DNA of 64,000 nucleotides from contig JAJEAN010000001.1 in NCBI GenBank assembly GCA_022822725.1, positions 372,001 through 436,000 of the forward strand, given 5' to 3'. Every line of letters begins with the position of its first letter. The stretch's first letter is position 1. The position numbers were made by a program, and so were the translations under genes. This document shows, in pieces, positions 26,823-34,890 of the stretch. Below the pieces are notes generated by a model. The model searched no databases. It was given only the letters and a program-made list of their open reading frames with translations, and had not been told where the DNA came from. Origin of the DNA: Candidatus Latescibacterota bacterium (GTDB taxonomy: Bacteria; JAAXHH01).

Positions 26823-27845
26823 CTAGTCCTGGTTCCCGCCGCAGGACTCCCGGACGATGAGGCGGGAGCGGAGCGTGACCTGCTCGGTCCTGTCTTCTCC
26901 GCCGATCTTGCGCAGCAGCAGATCCATCGCCGTACCGGCAATTTCCTGGTAGGGGACGGCCATCGTGGTCAGCGCGGGCGACAGGTAGGCCGATACGTCA
27001 ATATCTCCAAAACCCACCACGGCCACGTCTTCCGGTATGCCAAGCCCCCCGTCGCGCAGGCCGCGGCACACACCGATCGCCGTGTAGTCGTCCCTGCAGA
27101 GCAACGCGGTGAACCGGTCCCGCAGGTTCAGTCCCTGAATGTAGCCACCTTCGCCGCGGCTGCCCAGGGGCGGGATGATCTCATGGGGCAGGCCGTTGTC
27201 CACCATCGCCCTGCAGTATCCTCTTCCCTTGGATGAAACCGGGCTTTCGAGGTTCAGGTTCCGGCCGATGAACCCGATCCTCCGGTGGCCCAGTTCGATC
27301 AGGTGGTTCGTCGCGTGATAGAAGTCGGCCTCGAGATCCAGCACGACACCGCTGATATGCGCCGTAGGATAGTGGTACGTCACCACGGGGATGTGGTCCC
27401 GCACCATGTCACGTATCCGGTCCGACTCCCCCTGATCGCCCCGCGTGTTGATCAGGAGCCCGTCCACGCCCCTTGAGATCAACTGCCGGATCTGCATGCC
27501 CTGGTCGTCCTGCGATGACCTGGAAGTACGGCTCACGGCCATGCCCATCAGCAGTTGATAGTGCTCCCGCTCGGCCGCCCTGAGTATCTGTTCCGTCTGG
27601 TTTCCGTACGTTTCAAGGGAAATCTGGTAGGTGAGCAGGCCCAGCGTGCCCGTCTTGCCCGTTACGAATCCCTGCGCCATCAGATTGGGGGTATACTGCA
27701 TCTCGTCCGCAGTCTGCTTCACGAGCCTCCGGGTCTTCTCGCTGACGAGATAGGCCGCGCTGCGGGACAGGGCCCGCGAAACCGTGGAGTGGGAGATCCC
27801 CAGTCTCTGCGCGATGTCTTTGATGGTGACCTGCTTGACTCTCAT
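26823..27845 (-). CDS. LacI-family transcriptional regulator 1
   Basis: A protein of about 340 residues. The N-terminal HTH VTIKDIAQRLGISHSTVSRA is followed by the hinge region TPNLMAQGFVTGKTG and a periplasmic-binding-protein-like sensor domain (DGLLINTRGDQG, HRRIGFIG, LLCRDDYTAIGV, GFGDIDVSAYLSPALTT). The sensor should bind a sugar or sugar-like ligand. I chose the ATG at 27843-27845 because both paralogs start at the same place; earlier in-frame ATGs exist. It is the promoter-distal member of three tandem paralogs and has its own promoter and operator-like palindrome. Confidence 0.9.
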   Translation of the reverse strand: MRVKQVTIKDIAQRLGISHSTVSRALSRSAAYLVSEKTRRLVKQTADEMQYTPNLMAQGFVTGKTGTLGLLTYQISLETYGNQTEQILRAAEREHYQLLMGMAVSRTSRSSQDDQGMQIRQLISRGVDGLLINTRGDQGESDRIRDMVRDHIPVVTYHYPTAHISGVVLDLEADFYHATNHLIELGHRRIGFIGRNLNLESPVSSKGRGYCRAMVDNGLPHEIIPPLGSRGEGGYIQGLNLRDRFTALLCRDDYTAIGVCRGLRDGGLGIPEDVAVVGFGDIDVSAYLSPALTTMAVPYQEIAGTAMDLLLRKIGGEDRTEQVTLRSRLIVRESCGGNQD

Positions 27846-27981
27846 GGACCGATCCGATTTGACCGAGGGCCGACCTGCCATCGACGGCAATTCCACGCCG
27901 GTACGGGCGGGCGGACCTGCCCGTGACCGCGCAGGAGTCCATTGACGGTTGAGTCAGGACGTGAACGCTCGGGTTGGAATG

Positions 27982-27998
27982 TCGAAACGCGTGTTCGA
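27982..27998. promoter_or_regulatory. Operator-like inverted repeat downstream of the lacI 1 promoter
   Basis: TCGAA and TTCGA arms flank a 7-base centre containing ACGCGT. The site lies about 30-45 bases downstream of the predicted start of the lacI 1 transcript, a fitting place for autorepression by a LacI-type dimer. Confidence 0.4.
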
Positions 27999-28032
27999 AT
28001 CAGTTCGATAGCAGAGAATGACACCATTCTTA

Positions 28033-28060
28033 AAGATAAAATGGGGCGGTTCCGTGTCAA
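28033..28060 (-). promoter_or_regulatory. Promoter for lacI 1 with consensus -35 box
   Basis: On the minus strand TTGACA and TATCTT are 16 bases apart. The predicted leader is about 180 bases. Confidence 0.6.
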
Positions 28061-28220
28061 GGAGGTTGAAACAGCGGCCGGAAGGACGGGTGGCGGCCGA
28101 AGGACGGGTGGTGGCCGAACCTCGGGCGACGGCGGAAGGAGGTTGAAACAGCGGCCGGAAGGACGGGTGGCGGCCGAGCCACCAGCGACAGCGGCCGGAA
28201 GGACGGGTGGCGGCCGAGCC
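28059..28220. repeat. GC-rich interspersed repeats upstream of lacI 1
   Basis: The core agcggccggaaggacgggtg occurs three times (near 28072, 28150 and 28190), and a longer 41-base version occurs twice (from 28060 and 28137). The segments between them are degenerate copies. There are no regular spacers, so it is not a CRISPR array. Confidence 0.85.
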
Positions 28221-28236
28221 CCGGACTCCGCTTGGA

Positions 28237-29328
28237 TTACCACGGCATCCTGGTAGGGTCCACGGCGCCGGATCCACAGGATTCCCTTACGATCAGGTTG
28301 GACGCCAGCACGATCTGACACGCCACTTCCCGGCCCTCGAGGATCTTCACCATCAGTTCCATGGCCGCACGCGCGATGCCCCGGGTAGGCGTCGACTGCG
28401 TCGTGAGCGCAGGCGTTACGAATGCCGATACGTCCGAATCGCCGCTGCCCACGATGGCCACGTCGTCCGGCACGCGGATCCCCGATTCACCCAGGCCTCG
28501 GTATACGCCGATGGCCGTGTAGTCACTGCAGCACAGTAATGCCGAAAAACGACCCCTTACCTCACGGGACAACCGATAGCCGGATTCCGTCTGCTGGCGG
28601 CCGACGGGGAGGCAAACCGGGTTGAGGCCGTGTTCGGTCATGGCCTTGAAATACCCTCTGCCCCGGGCGGCGTCATGACCGGGCCCCTCCCAGTTCTCGC
28701 CGAGGAACCCAATGCGCCGGTGACCCAGCGCGATCAGGTGCTCCGTCGCCCGGTGGAAACCCGTCGCGTAGTCCAGCACCACGCCGGGGAAACCCAGGGC
28801 GGGGAAGTGAAAAGTCACCACGGGCACCCGGTCGTCGACCGCGGCCAGGATGCGACCGGACTCTCCCTCGTCGCCCATGGTCTGGACCAGGAGTCCATCG
28901 ATGCCGCTTGATATGAGCTGCTCCATCTGCGCCGCATGGTCGGACGCCTTCTGCGCGGCCTGGTAGGACGCCATCTGCGCCGCATGGTCGGACGCGGGAG
29001 ACGAAGATCCCCATTCGGCGGACATGCCCACCAGGAGCCGGAAGTTCCGTTCGTCCGCGGCCCTCAGGAAGCTCTCGATCTGCGTACCGGCCTGCTCATG
29101 GCAGCTTTCTCCGGCCAGCAGACCCAGCGTGCCCGTCCTTCCCGTGGCAAATCCCTTGGCCAGCAGGTTGGGCCGGTAGGAAAACTCCTCGGCGACCTGT
29201 TCCACCCGCCGACGGGTTGCCTCGCTCACCATGTGCGCCTTGTGCCGGGACAGGGCGCGAGAGACCGTGGTGTGGGAGACACCCAGCGTTTTCGCGATGT
29301 CCTTGATCGTCACCCGCTTCTTTCTCAT
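28237..29328 (-). CDS. LacI-family transcriptional regulator 2
   Basis: A 363-residue paralog of its neighbours. The HTH VTIKDIAKTLGVSHTTVSRA starts at residue 6, then the hinge SYRPNLLAKGFATGRTG, and the sensor domain includes DGLLVQTMGDEGESGR, HRRIGFLGENW and LLCCSDYTAIGVYRGL. Between residues about 110 and 140, where paralog 1 has a short link, an insert repeats SDHAAQM. It is encoded by two copies of a 24-base sequence. The gene has a candidate promoter and palindrome upstream. The regulated genes may be the dehydrogenase-dioxygenase pair nearby. Confidence 0.9.
   Translation of the reverse strand: MRKKRVTIKDIAKTLGVSHTTVSRALSRHKAHMVSEATRRRVEQVAEEFSYRPNLLAKGFATGRTGTLGLLAGESCHEQAGTQIESFLRAADERNFRLLVGMSAEWGSSSPASDHAAQMASYQAAQKASDHAAQMEQLISSGIDGLLVQTMGDEGESGRILAAVDDRVPVVTFHFPALGFPGVVLDYATGFHRATEHLIALGHRRIGFLGENWEGPGHDAARGRGYFKAMTEHGLNPVCLPVGRQQTESGYRLSREVRGRFSALLCCSDYTAIGVYRGLGESGIRVPDDVAIVGSGDSDVSAFVTPALTTQSTPTRGIARAAMELMVKILEGREVACQIVLASNLIVRESCGSGAVDPTRMPW
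28924..28995. repeat. 24-base direct repeat inside lacI 2
   Basis: catctgcgccgcatggtcgg plus four bases occurs at 28924-28947 and 28972-28995, giving the duplicated SDHAAQM peptide. Confidence 0.9.
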
Positions 29329-29433
29329 CGGCCCCTCCGCACCGGTTTCCCAGACGTTTTACAGACAGCCGGTTGTCCGCATGAACGCCAGGTCCTTGCG
29401 CCCGTTTTCAAGATCGGCGCTGCGAATTACACA

Positions 29434-29447
29434 CGTTTGCAAAAACG
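29434..29447. promoter_or_regulatory. Operator-like inverted repeat at the lacI 2 start site
   Basis: CGTTT and AAACG arms are separated by 4 bases. The site lies immediately downstream of the predicted -10 box of lacI 2, where a bound repressor would block transcription. Confidence 0.42.
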
Positions 29448-29448
29448 A

Positions 29449-29476
29449 ATTTGACCAGGCCATATGCGTGTGTCAA
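29449..29476 (-). promoter_or_regulatory. Promoter for lacI 2 with consensus -35 box
   Basis: On the minus strand TTGACA and a weak TCAAAT are 16 bases apart. Confidence 0.42.
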
Positions 29477-29486
29477 TCGGTTTTTT

Positions 29487-30596
29487 CTACGGTGTGGTTT
29501 TAACCGCGCCGCAGGATGCCCGGACGGTAAGACGGGGTTTGAAGACGCTTCGACGTGGAGCGGGGTGGCCGCGTATCTGGCGAAGGATGCCCTGTATCAT
29601 CCGGGCGGCCATATCCTCGAAGGGGATGGAAAGCGTCGTCAGGGACGGCCGGACGTAAGCCGAGACCTCGCAGTTCCCGAAACCGGTTACCGCCATGTCG
29701 TCGGGAACCCGCACGCCGGATTCGATCAGTCCCCTGCAGACGCCGAGGGCCGTGTAGTCAGAGCAACATACAAGGGCCGTATACCGGCCGCGAAGTGCCC
29801 TGCCCAGATGGTATCCGGACCGGGCGCTTTCGGTTTCGACAGGAACGATGCGGGGGGTCAGGCCGTGCCTGCGCATCGCGCTTCGGTAGCCCGTTACATA
29901 GGACCGCGGACCGTCCGAACCGATCGGGTCTTCACCCAGAAAACAGATCCGCTCATGCCCGAGACCGATGAGATGCTCGGTGACCGCCCGCATGCCCGGG
30001 GCCGGGTTAAGGAGAACGCTCGAGACATCGTCCACGGCGTATCCGATGGCCGCTACGGGCAGTTTGCCTCCCACGGCATGGACGATCCGCGCCGACTCGC
30101 TTGCGTCACCGAGCGCCTGGACCAGGATACCGTCTACGTCGCGGGCCTTCAGATGCATGAACTGCTCGGCCTGTTCAACCTGTGCAGACCGGTCGGCCGG
30201 CCCAGACCGGTCGGCCGGCCCTGACCGATTCGCCGGTCCTGACCGTTGGACACTTTCGATCTTCCCGGAAGGTGCGGTCCGGCTCGAGACAGCCGCGACC
30301 AGCACCTGGTAGCCTTCTCGAGCGGCGGCCCGCACCAGGTGGTTGATCTGCCTGCCGGTGAATTCCTGGCCGATCCGGTGGGTCACCAGCCCCAGGACGC
30401 CTTCCGTTCCCTGCACGAATGCCTGGGCCATGAGATTGGGCGAATAGTCCATCTCCGCCGCGGTCCGCCTCACAAGCAGACGCGTCTGTTCCTTTACGAG
30501 GTGGGACATGCGGGAGGACAGCGCCCGGGAGACCGTGGAGTACGAGATACCCAGCCGCCTGGCGATGTCCTTGATCGTGACCGGCCTGTTCCTCAC
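29487..30596 (-). CDS. LacI-family transcriptional regulator 3
   Basis: A 369-residue paralog. The HTH is VTIKDIARRLGISYSTVSRA, the hinge is DYSPNLMAQAFVQGTEG, and the sensor domain includes HERICFLGEDP and LVCCSDYTALGVCRGL. An insert of RSGPAD hexapeptides lies near residues 117-140, the same inter-domain position as the insert in paralog 2. It is encoded by an 18-base repeat. Its gene is first of the three in transcription order. A perfect 10-base palindrome with a -10-like box lies upstream. Confidence 0.9.
   Translation of the reverse strand: MRNRPVTIKDIARRLGISYSTVSRALSSRMSHLVKEQTRLLVRRTAAEMDYSPNLMAQAFVQGTEGVLGLVTHRIGQEFTGRQINHLVRAAAREGYQVLVAAVSSRTAPSGKIESVQRSGPANRSGPADRSGPADRSAQVEQAEQFMHLKARDVDGILVQALGDASESARIVHAVGGKLPVAAIGYAVDDVSSVLLNPAPGMRAVTEHLIGLGHERICFLGEDPIGSDGPRSYVTGYRSAMRRHGLTPRIVPVETESARSGYHLGRALRGRYTALVCCSDYTALGVCRGLIESGVRVPDDMAVTGFGNCEVSAYVRPSLTTLSIPFEDMAARMIQGILRQIRGHPAPRRSVFKPRLTVRASCGAVKTTP
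30183..30244. repeat. 18-base tandem repeat inside lacI 3
   Basis: cagaccggtcggccggcc-type units repeat with an 18-base period for about 3.3 copies, encoding RSGPAD/RSGPAN. Confidence 0.88.
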
Positions 30597-30664
30597 GGGA
30601 CTGGCTCCAGTGGCTGTGCGCGGTACACGACGACGGGCTGAATCAACGCCTTGTCCATCCAGCG

Positions 30665-30678
30665 CACACGTGTGTATA
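30665..30678 (-). promoter_or_regulatory. Palindrome and -10-like box upstream of lacI 3
   Basis: CACACGTGTG (30665-30674) is a perfect palindrome. It partly overlaps TATACA on the minus strand (30673-30678), a possible -10 box. I see no -35 box at the right distance, so the promoter part is weak. Confidence 0.4.
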
Positions 30679-30888
30679 GGCGGCCGTGACGAAACGCAGA
30701 TTCATGAGCAGGATATCTAGATGGCATTGAAGTGATCCGGATCTGGGGTGTGGGTATCCTGCAAAAAGTAGGTATCGGCCGGGACGCTTGTCAAGCGGCA
30801 AGGCAGGTGCGAGCCCGGCAGTCCTTCCGTTGCGTGCCGGCAATAAAACTGTGGCGTACCTTTCCCACTGGATGGTATCTTCTTACCT

Positions 30889-32265
30889 GTGAAACCCGAT
30901 TCATCCAGTCCCTTCCAGCTCGAAACCGAACTCAGACGCGATCTGGGCGTCGTTTCCGCCACGACCATCATCGTCGGGGGCATAATCGGTTCCGGCATCT
31001 TCGGAGCGCCGGCGGGCATCGCCCAGCAACTCGGCAACCCCGGCCTGTTCCTCCTTGTATGGATCCTGGGCGGGGCGCTGGGCTTCGCCGGAGCCCTGTG
31101 CTTCGCCGAGCTCGGTACCATGATGCCCCGGAGCGGCGGGCAGTTCGTCTACCTCAACGAGTCCTTCCCGCCCATCGTGGCCTTCCTCTACGGATGGGTG
31201 GAGTTCGTGCTGCTCCAGAGCGCCGGCATGGCCGCCATCGGCGCCATTTGCACCAGCTACATGGGGTATTTCATCCCTGCGATCTCGTCCGAGATCACCG
31301 TGCTGGATCTCGGCCTCCTGAGCATTTCCTCCCAGCAGGTCGCCATCTGGGCGCTGATCCTGTTCCTCTGCTATGTCAATTACGTCGGTGTCCGTTTCGG
31401 CGGACTGGTGATGAACCTGACCACCTTCGCCAAGGTAACGGCCCTGGTCGGACTGGCGCTGCTGGCCGCCTGGATTGGCGGAAACGGCGAACATTTCGTG
31501 CCGCTGGTGCCGCCGGACATCGACGTGAGCATCCTGGCCGTGCTCGGACCGGCGATGATCGGCGGGCTCTTCGCCTACCAGGGCTGGGTCAACACCAACA
31601 TGGTTGTAGGGGAGGTGAAGGATCCGCAGCGTATCCTGCCCCGGGTGATCTTCTTCGGCCTCGGTCTCTGCACCCTCGTATACCTCGCGGTCAACTGGTC
31701 CTACCTGTACGTCCTGAGCATCGACGAGATCGCGGCCTCCGAGCGCGTGGCGGCCGACGCAGCGAGCCGGTTGATCGGCCCCGTGGGCGCGTCGCTGATC
31801 TCGGCGGCGGTCATGATCTCGACCTTCGGCACCATGAACGGCACCATGATCATCACCCCCCGGATCCCCTATGCCATGGCAAGAGCGGGCCTTTTCTTCA
31901 AGTGGTTCACCCACGTGCACCCCCGGTACCGGACGCCGTCCCGCGCCGTCGTGGCCATGTCGATCATGGGTTTCGTATGGACCTTCCTGGGCGGCTTCCA
32001 GGCCATCATCAACGCTTTCGTCTACATCGTCTACCTGTACTACGGGCTCAACGTACTCGCCCTCATCGTGCTCCGGCGCAAGCATCCGGACGCCCGCAGG
32101 CCGTACAAAGTCCCCGGCTATCCCTACGTGCCGGTGCTGTTCCTGGTGGTGGTGGCATGGGTCGTGGTGACGGTCGTCACGCAGAACTTCCTGCAGGCGC
32201 TGCCCGGACTGGGATGCCTGGGCCTGGGGGCCGTGGTGTACCTCATCTGGTTCCGGAAGGCCTGA
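30889..32265 (+). CDS. APC-superfamily amino acid permease
   Basis: A 458-residue carrier with about 12 helices. The start of helix 1, TTIIVGGIIGSGIFGAPAGI, contains the GxGIF-type motif that contacts the substrate in LAT-like transporters. GGLFAYQGWVNTNMVVGEVK near residue 225 is the helix-6 region, and SAAVMISTFGTMNGTMIITPRIPYAMA covers helix 8, here read in shorter parts. Members exchange or import amino acids. The start is a GTG with no strong ribosome site. It transcribes away from the lacI cluster and converges on the MFS gene. Confidence 0.87.
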   Translation: MKPDSSSPFQLETELRRDLGVVSATTIIVGGIIGSGIFGAPAGIAQQLGNPGLFLLVWILGGALGFAGALCFAELGTMMPRSGGQFVYLNESFPPIVAFLYGWVEFVLLQSAGMAAIGAICTSYMGYFIPAISSEITVLDLGLLSISSQQVAIWALILFLCYVNYVGVRFGGLVMNLTTFAKVTALVGLALLAAWIGGNGEHFVPLVPPDIDVSILAVLGPAMIGGLFAYQGWVNTNMVVGEVKDPQRILPRVIFFGLGLCTLVYLAVNWSYLYVLSIDEIAASERVAADAASRLIGPVGASLISAAVMISTFGTMNGTMIITPRIPYAMARAGLFFKWFTHVHPRYRTPSRAVVAMSIMGFVWTFLGGFQAIINAFVYIVYLYYGLNVLALIVLRRKHPDARRPYKVPGYPYVPVLFLVVVAWVVVTVVTQNFLQALPGLGCLGLGAVVYLIWFRKA

Positions 32266-32359
32266 CGCACCCGAGCCTGACGCACCCGAGCCTCCCGCCG
32301 GGCCTCGCTGGAGCCTCTCGCCGAAGGCTCCCCTAAGCCGGAGCGCTCCGCTTCCGTTC

Positions 32360-33592
32360 CTACCCCGACTGGCTCTTCTGCTCCGACGTACGCTTTCCCG
32401 CTTTGAATCCCGCCGCGAACAGAATCATCACCAGGATGACCAGGGCCGCGGGCAGGCTCCAGAACACCTGCCAGTCCGACAGGCTGAGGCTTCCCGTCGA
32501 ACCGAGAAAGGCATTGTAGACGCGGCCGGCGATCTGGGCACCGATGAGCATGCCCAGTCCGCTGGAAACGAGGACGAACAGCCCCTGTGCCTGTCCGCGG
32601 TTCGCGGGCGTCGCCTGCTGGTCCATGTACACGTGAGCGGTCACGAAGAAGAAGTCGTAGCAGATGCCGTGGAGTATGATCCCCGTAACGATCAGGGTCC
32701 ACAGGGCGTCCGGCGCGCCGAGGGAGAACAGCCCGTAACGGACGATCCAGGCGGCCATCGCGATCAGCAGCATGCGCTTCACACCGAGACGGCGGAAGAA
32801 GAAGGGCATGCACAGCATCAGGAACACCTCGGAAAACTGGCCCAGCGTCTGCGTGCCCGCGATGTTCGTGAATCCCGTCGCGCCGAGGTAGATCTGCGTG
32901 AAGTTGTAGTAGAAGGCCAGGGGGATGCACAGAAGCAAAGCGCTGAGGATGAACAGGTAGAAAGACCGGCTCCCCAGTTCCTGCAGGGCGTCCAGGCCGA
33001 TCACGGAACGCAGCGACGCCTTCCTGCCCGCGGCGGCCGGCGACGTTCGGCCGAGGGTGAAGCTGTACAGCCCCATGACCAGGCCCGCCGCCCCGGCCGT
33101 GTAGAGCGGCCAGGCCGTTTCTTCCGGAATGATCCGGCCCGAAAAAAGACCCAGGACGAAACTGATGAAGAGTCCCGCGGCGATCCAGCCGACCGTGCCG
33201 AACACCCGGATCAGGGGATACTGCGCTTCCCGGTCCTCGACCCGGTGAAACGTGATGGCGTTCACCAGGCCCAGGGTCGGCATGTAGCAGATGTTGTAGG
33301 CCAGCAGGAGGAGGATGAACAGGAGCGGCGAATCCACGGCCCGGGGTACGAGCAGCATGACAACGCCCGCCAGTATGTGCAGCCATCCCAGGATCCGCTC
33401 CGGCGCGAAATACCGGTCCGCCACCAGGCCCAGGAAGAAGGGGGAGATGATCGCGGCCACCGGGTTCACCGTGTACGGCCAGTGGGTCAGGTCTCCCATC
33501 CCGTGGGCGCTCATGTAGACTGCGATCGTCGTGAACCAGGCCCCCCAGATGAAGAACTGGAGGAACATCATGAGACAGAGGGATGGAGACAT
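32360..33592 (-). CDS. MFS transporter, NupG/XapB-like nucleoside:H+ symporter family
   Basis: A 410-residue, 12-helix carrier. MMFLQFFIWGAWFTTIAVYM at the start, GLVADRYFAPERILG as the loop 2-3 motif, and FHRVEDREAQYPLIRVFGTVGWI are typical of the nucleoside:H+ symporter group. It should import nucleosides, but related proteins in uncultivated bacteria may carry other compounds. The gene follows the TonB-like gene by 27 bases on the same strand, suggesting cotranscription. Confidence 0.83.
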   Translation of the reverse strand: MSPSLCLMMFLQFFIWGAWFTTIAVYMSAHGMGDLTHWPYTVNPVAAIISPFFLGLVADRYFAPERILGWLHILAGVVMLLVPRAVDSPLLFILLLLAYNICYMPTLGLVNAITFHRVEDREAQYPLIRVFGTVGWIAAGLFISFVLGLFSGRIIPEETAWPLYTAGAAGLVMGLYSFTLGRTSPAAAGRKASLRSVIGLDALQELGSRSFYLFILSALLLCIPLAFYYNFTQIYLGATGFTNIAGTQTLGQFSEVFLMLCMPFFFRRLGVKRMLLIAMAAWIVRYGLFSLGAPDALWTLIVTGIILHGICYDFFFVTAHVYMDQQATPANRGQAQGLFVLVSSGLGMLIGAQIAGRVYNAFLGSTGSLSLSDWQVFWSLPAALVILVMILFAAGFKAGKRTSEQKSQSG

Positions 33593-33619
33593 GGAATCCT
33601 GGTTCTGTTTACACCGGGA

Positions 33620-34531
33620 CTACCTGCCGACCTTGTAGCCGTAGCCTACGGCGATCCACGCTTTGACCGGCTGCTGCCTCAAGGTGGCGGGATGATATTG
33701 GGAAGCGTAGATCTTCTGAAGCAGCAGATCGTCGATTTCGGTGTATCCGGTCGATTCGATCATGGTGGCGTCCACGACCTCTCCCTGTTCATCGATCAGC
33801 AATTCGAACCGGACGATGCTGTCCTTCACGTGACGCAGATTCCGCGGGATTTCCCTCCGGGAGATGCTCATGTTCAGGCGGCGCGGAATGGGCGGCGTGT
33901 CGTATTTCCAGGTGCCGCCGTCCCCTTCGCCGAGGCCGCCCGAACCACCGCTTCCGCTCCCGCCCTCGTCGCCTCCCGCGACGCCCGATCCTGCCATGCC
34001 CGCCTCGTCGCCGGGTTCGGTTTCGGCATCCATGGCGACCGCCACGGCCCTTTCCATCTCCTCCTGGGAAGCGATTTCGTGCTCATCGGCAATCAGGCTG
34101 TCGTCGATCGGCTCGGGTATCCCCACGACCACCGGAACGGGCACGCCCTGGCTCATGATATCGTCACCGGGATCCTCCGGCGGCTCGAGCCGTCCGGGCC
34201 GGCCGCCGCCTTGCTCAGAAGTAAGCAGCCTGGCCGGATCGATGAGGTCGATCAGATGATCGGGATAGGGCAGGATTTCAAGCTCCACCATGGGTTCGAA
34301 GTCGATCTGGCTGTAGACGTAGACGCCACCCGCGGCGAACAAATGCAGGAAGGCGGCGCACCAGACTCCGGCGCCGAGAAACCGTCGCGAGAACCGCTTC
34401 AGCGGGTGGGGAACCAGCTCTTCGATCTCGTACCGGTCCAGGTACTGTCCGATCCGTTTTGCTGACCGGGCGGACCGTGCGAACCATGCGGACCATGCGG
34501 TCCGTACGGACCGTGCGAATCGCCTGTTCAT
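33620..34531 (-). CDS. TonB-like energy transducer protein
   Basis: A protein of about 303 residues. One membrane helix lies near residues 50-70 (GVWCAAFLHLFAAGGVYVYS). A long acidic and Gly/Ser-rich periplasmic linker follows, then a C-terminal TonB domain (FELLIDEQGEVVDATMIEST, YHPATLRQQPVKAWIAVGY). It should couple the inner membrane to outer-membrane receptors. The cytoplasmic N-terminus contains Trp/Ala/Arg repeats encoded by 9-base units. I chose the ATG at 34529-34531; an earlier in-frame ATG at about 34600 is possible. Confidence 0.8.
   Translation of the reverse strand: MNRRFARSVRTAWSAWFARSARSAKRIGQYLDRYEIEELVPHPLKRFSRRFLGAGVWCAAFLHLFAAGGVYVYSQIDFEPMVELEILPYPDHLIDLIDPARLLTSEQGGGRPGRLEPPEDPGDDIMSQGVPVPVVVGIPEPIDDSLIADEHEIASQEEMERAVAVAMDAETEPGDEAGMAGSGVAGGDEGGSGSGGSGGLGEGDGGTWKYDTPPIPRRLNMSISRREIPRNLRHVKDSIVRFELLIDEQGEVVDATMIESTGYTEIDDLLLQKIYASQYHPATLRQQPVKAWIAVGYGYKVGR
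34463..34520. repeat. Imperfect 9-base repeats at the 5' end of the TonB-like gene
   Basis: Units near accgtgcgg repeat about six times with drift, encoding an Ala/Arg/Trp-rich stretch. Confidence 0.7.
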
Positions 34532-34890
34532 GGGAGTTCGTCTCGAGGGCCGGCCGCTAAGGTCCGACGGGAGAAAACTGACGGCTGGTTTTATGCTCAT
34601 AAGTTCCACCGCGCCTGTTGTGCTGTCAAGGTTTTTGCCCACATCGACGGGGCATCTCAACCCCGATGGATGCGGCCATAAAACGCTTGACAGAGACCTA
34701 CCCCGGTTTCATCATGCCTTACGTTTTGAGGTTCGTCCTTCCTTGTCGGATGAACCGGTATCCGCTACTGTTTCCACAGTTTTCACGACGGTCTTATTCC
34801 GCGGTCATCCGGACCGGGCGTCCCGGGTGGCCAGGATGACGTTTACCGGGCGTCATGAGGGGCCGGGATGACGTTTACCGGGCGGGGATC
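34532..34890. other. Divergent region between the TonB-like and cyclophilin genes
   Basis: 359 bases without a gene. TTGACA boxes occur on both strands about 60 bases apart (minus at 34624-34629, plus near 34688), suggesting divergent promoters, but no good -10 boxes follow. The string ggatgacgtttaccgggcg occurs twice (near 34834 and 34866). Confidence 0.5.

Larger units (their letters stand above)
27846..28236. other. Gap between lacI 1 and lacI 2 holding promoter, palindrome and repeats
   Basis: 391 bases without a gene. From the lacI 1 side it holds an operator-like palindrome (27982-27998), a consensus promoter (28033-28060) and a block of GC-rich repeats (28059-28220) that reaches almost to the lacI 2 stop codon. 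Confidence 0.75.

Noticed and set aside
28059-28220. Possible CRISPR array
   Set aside because: Repeat units vary in length, there are no regular spacers and no cas genes are nearby.
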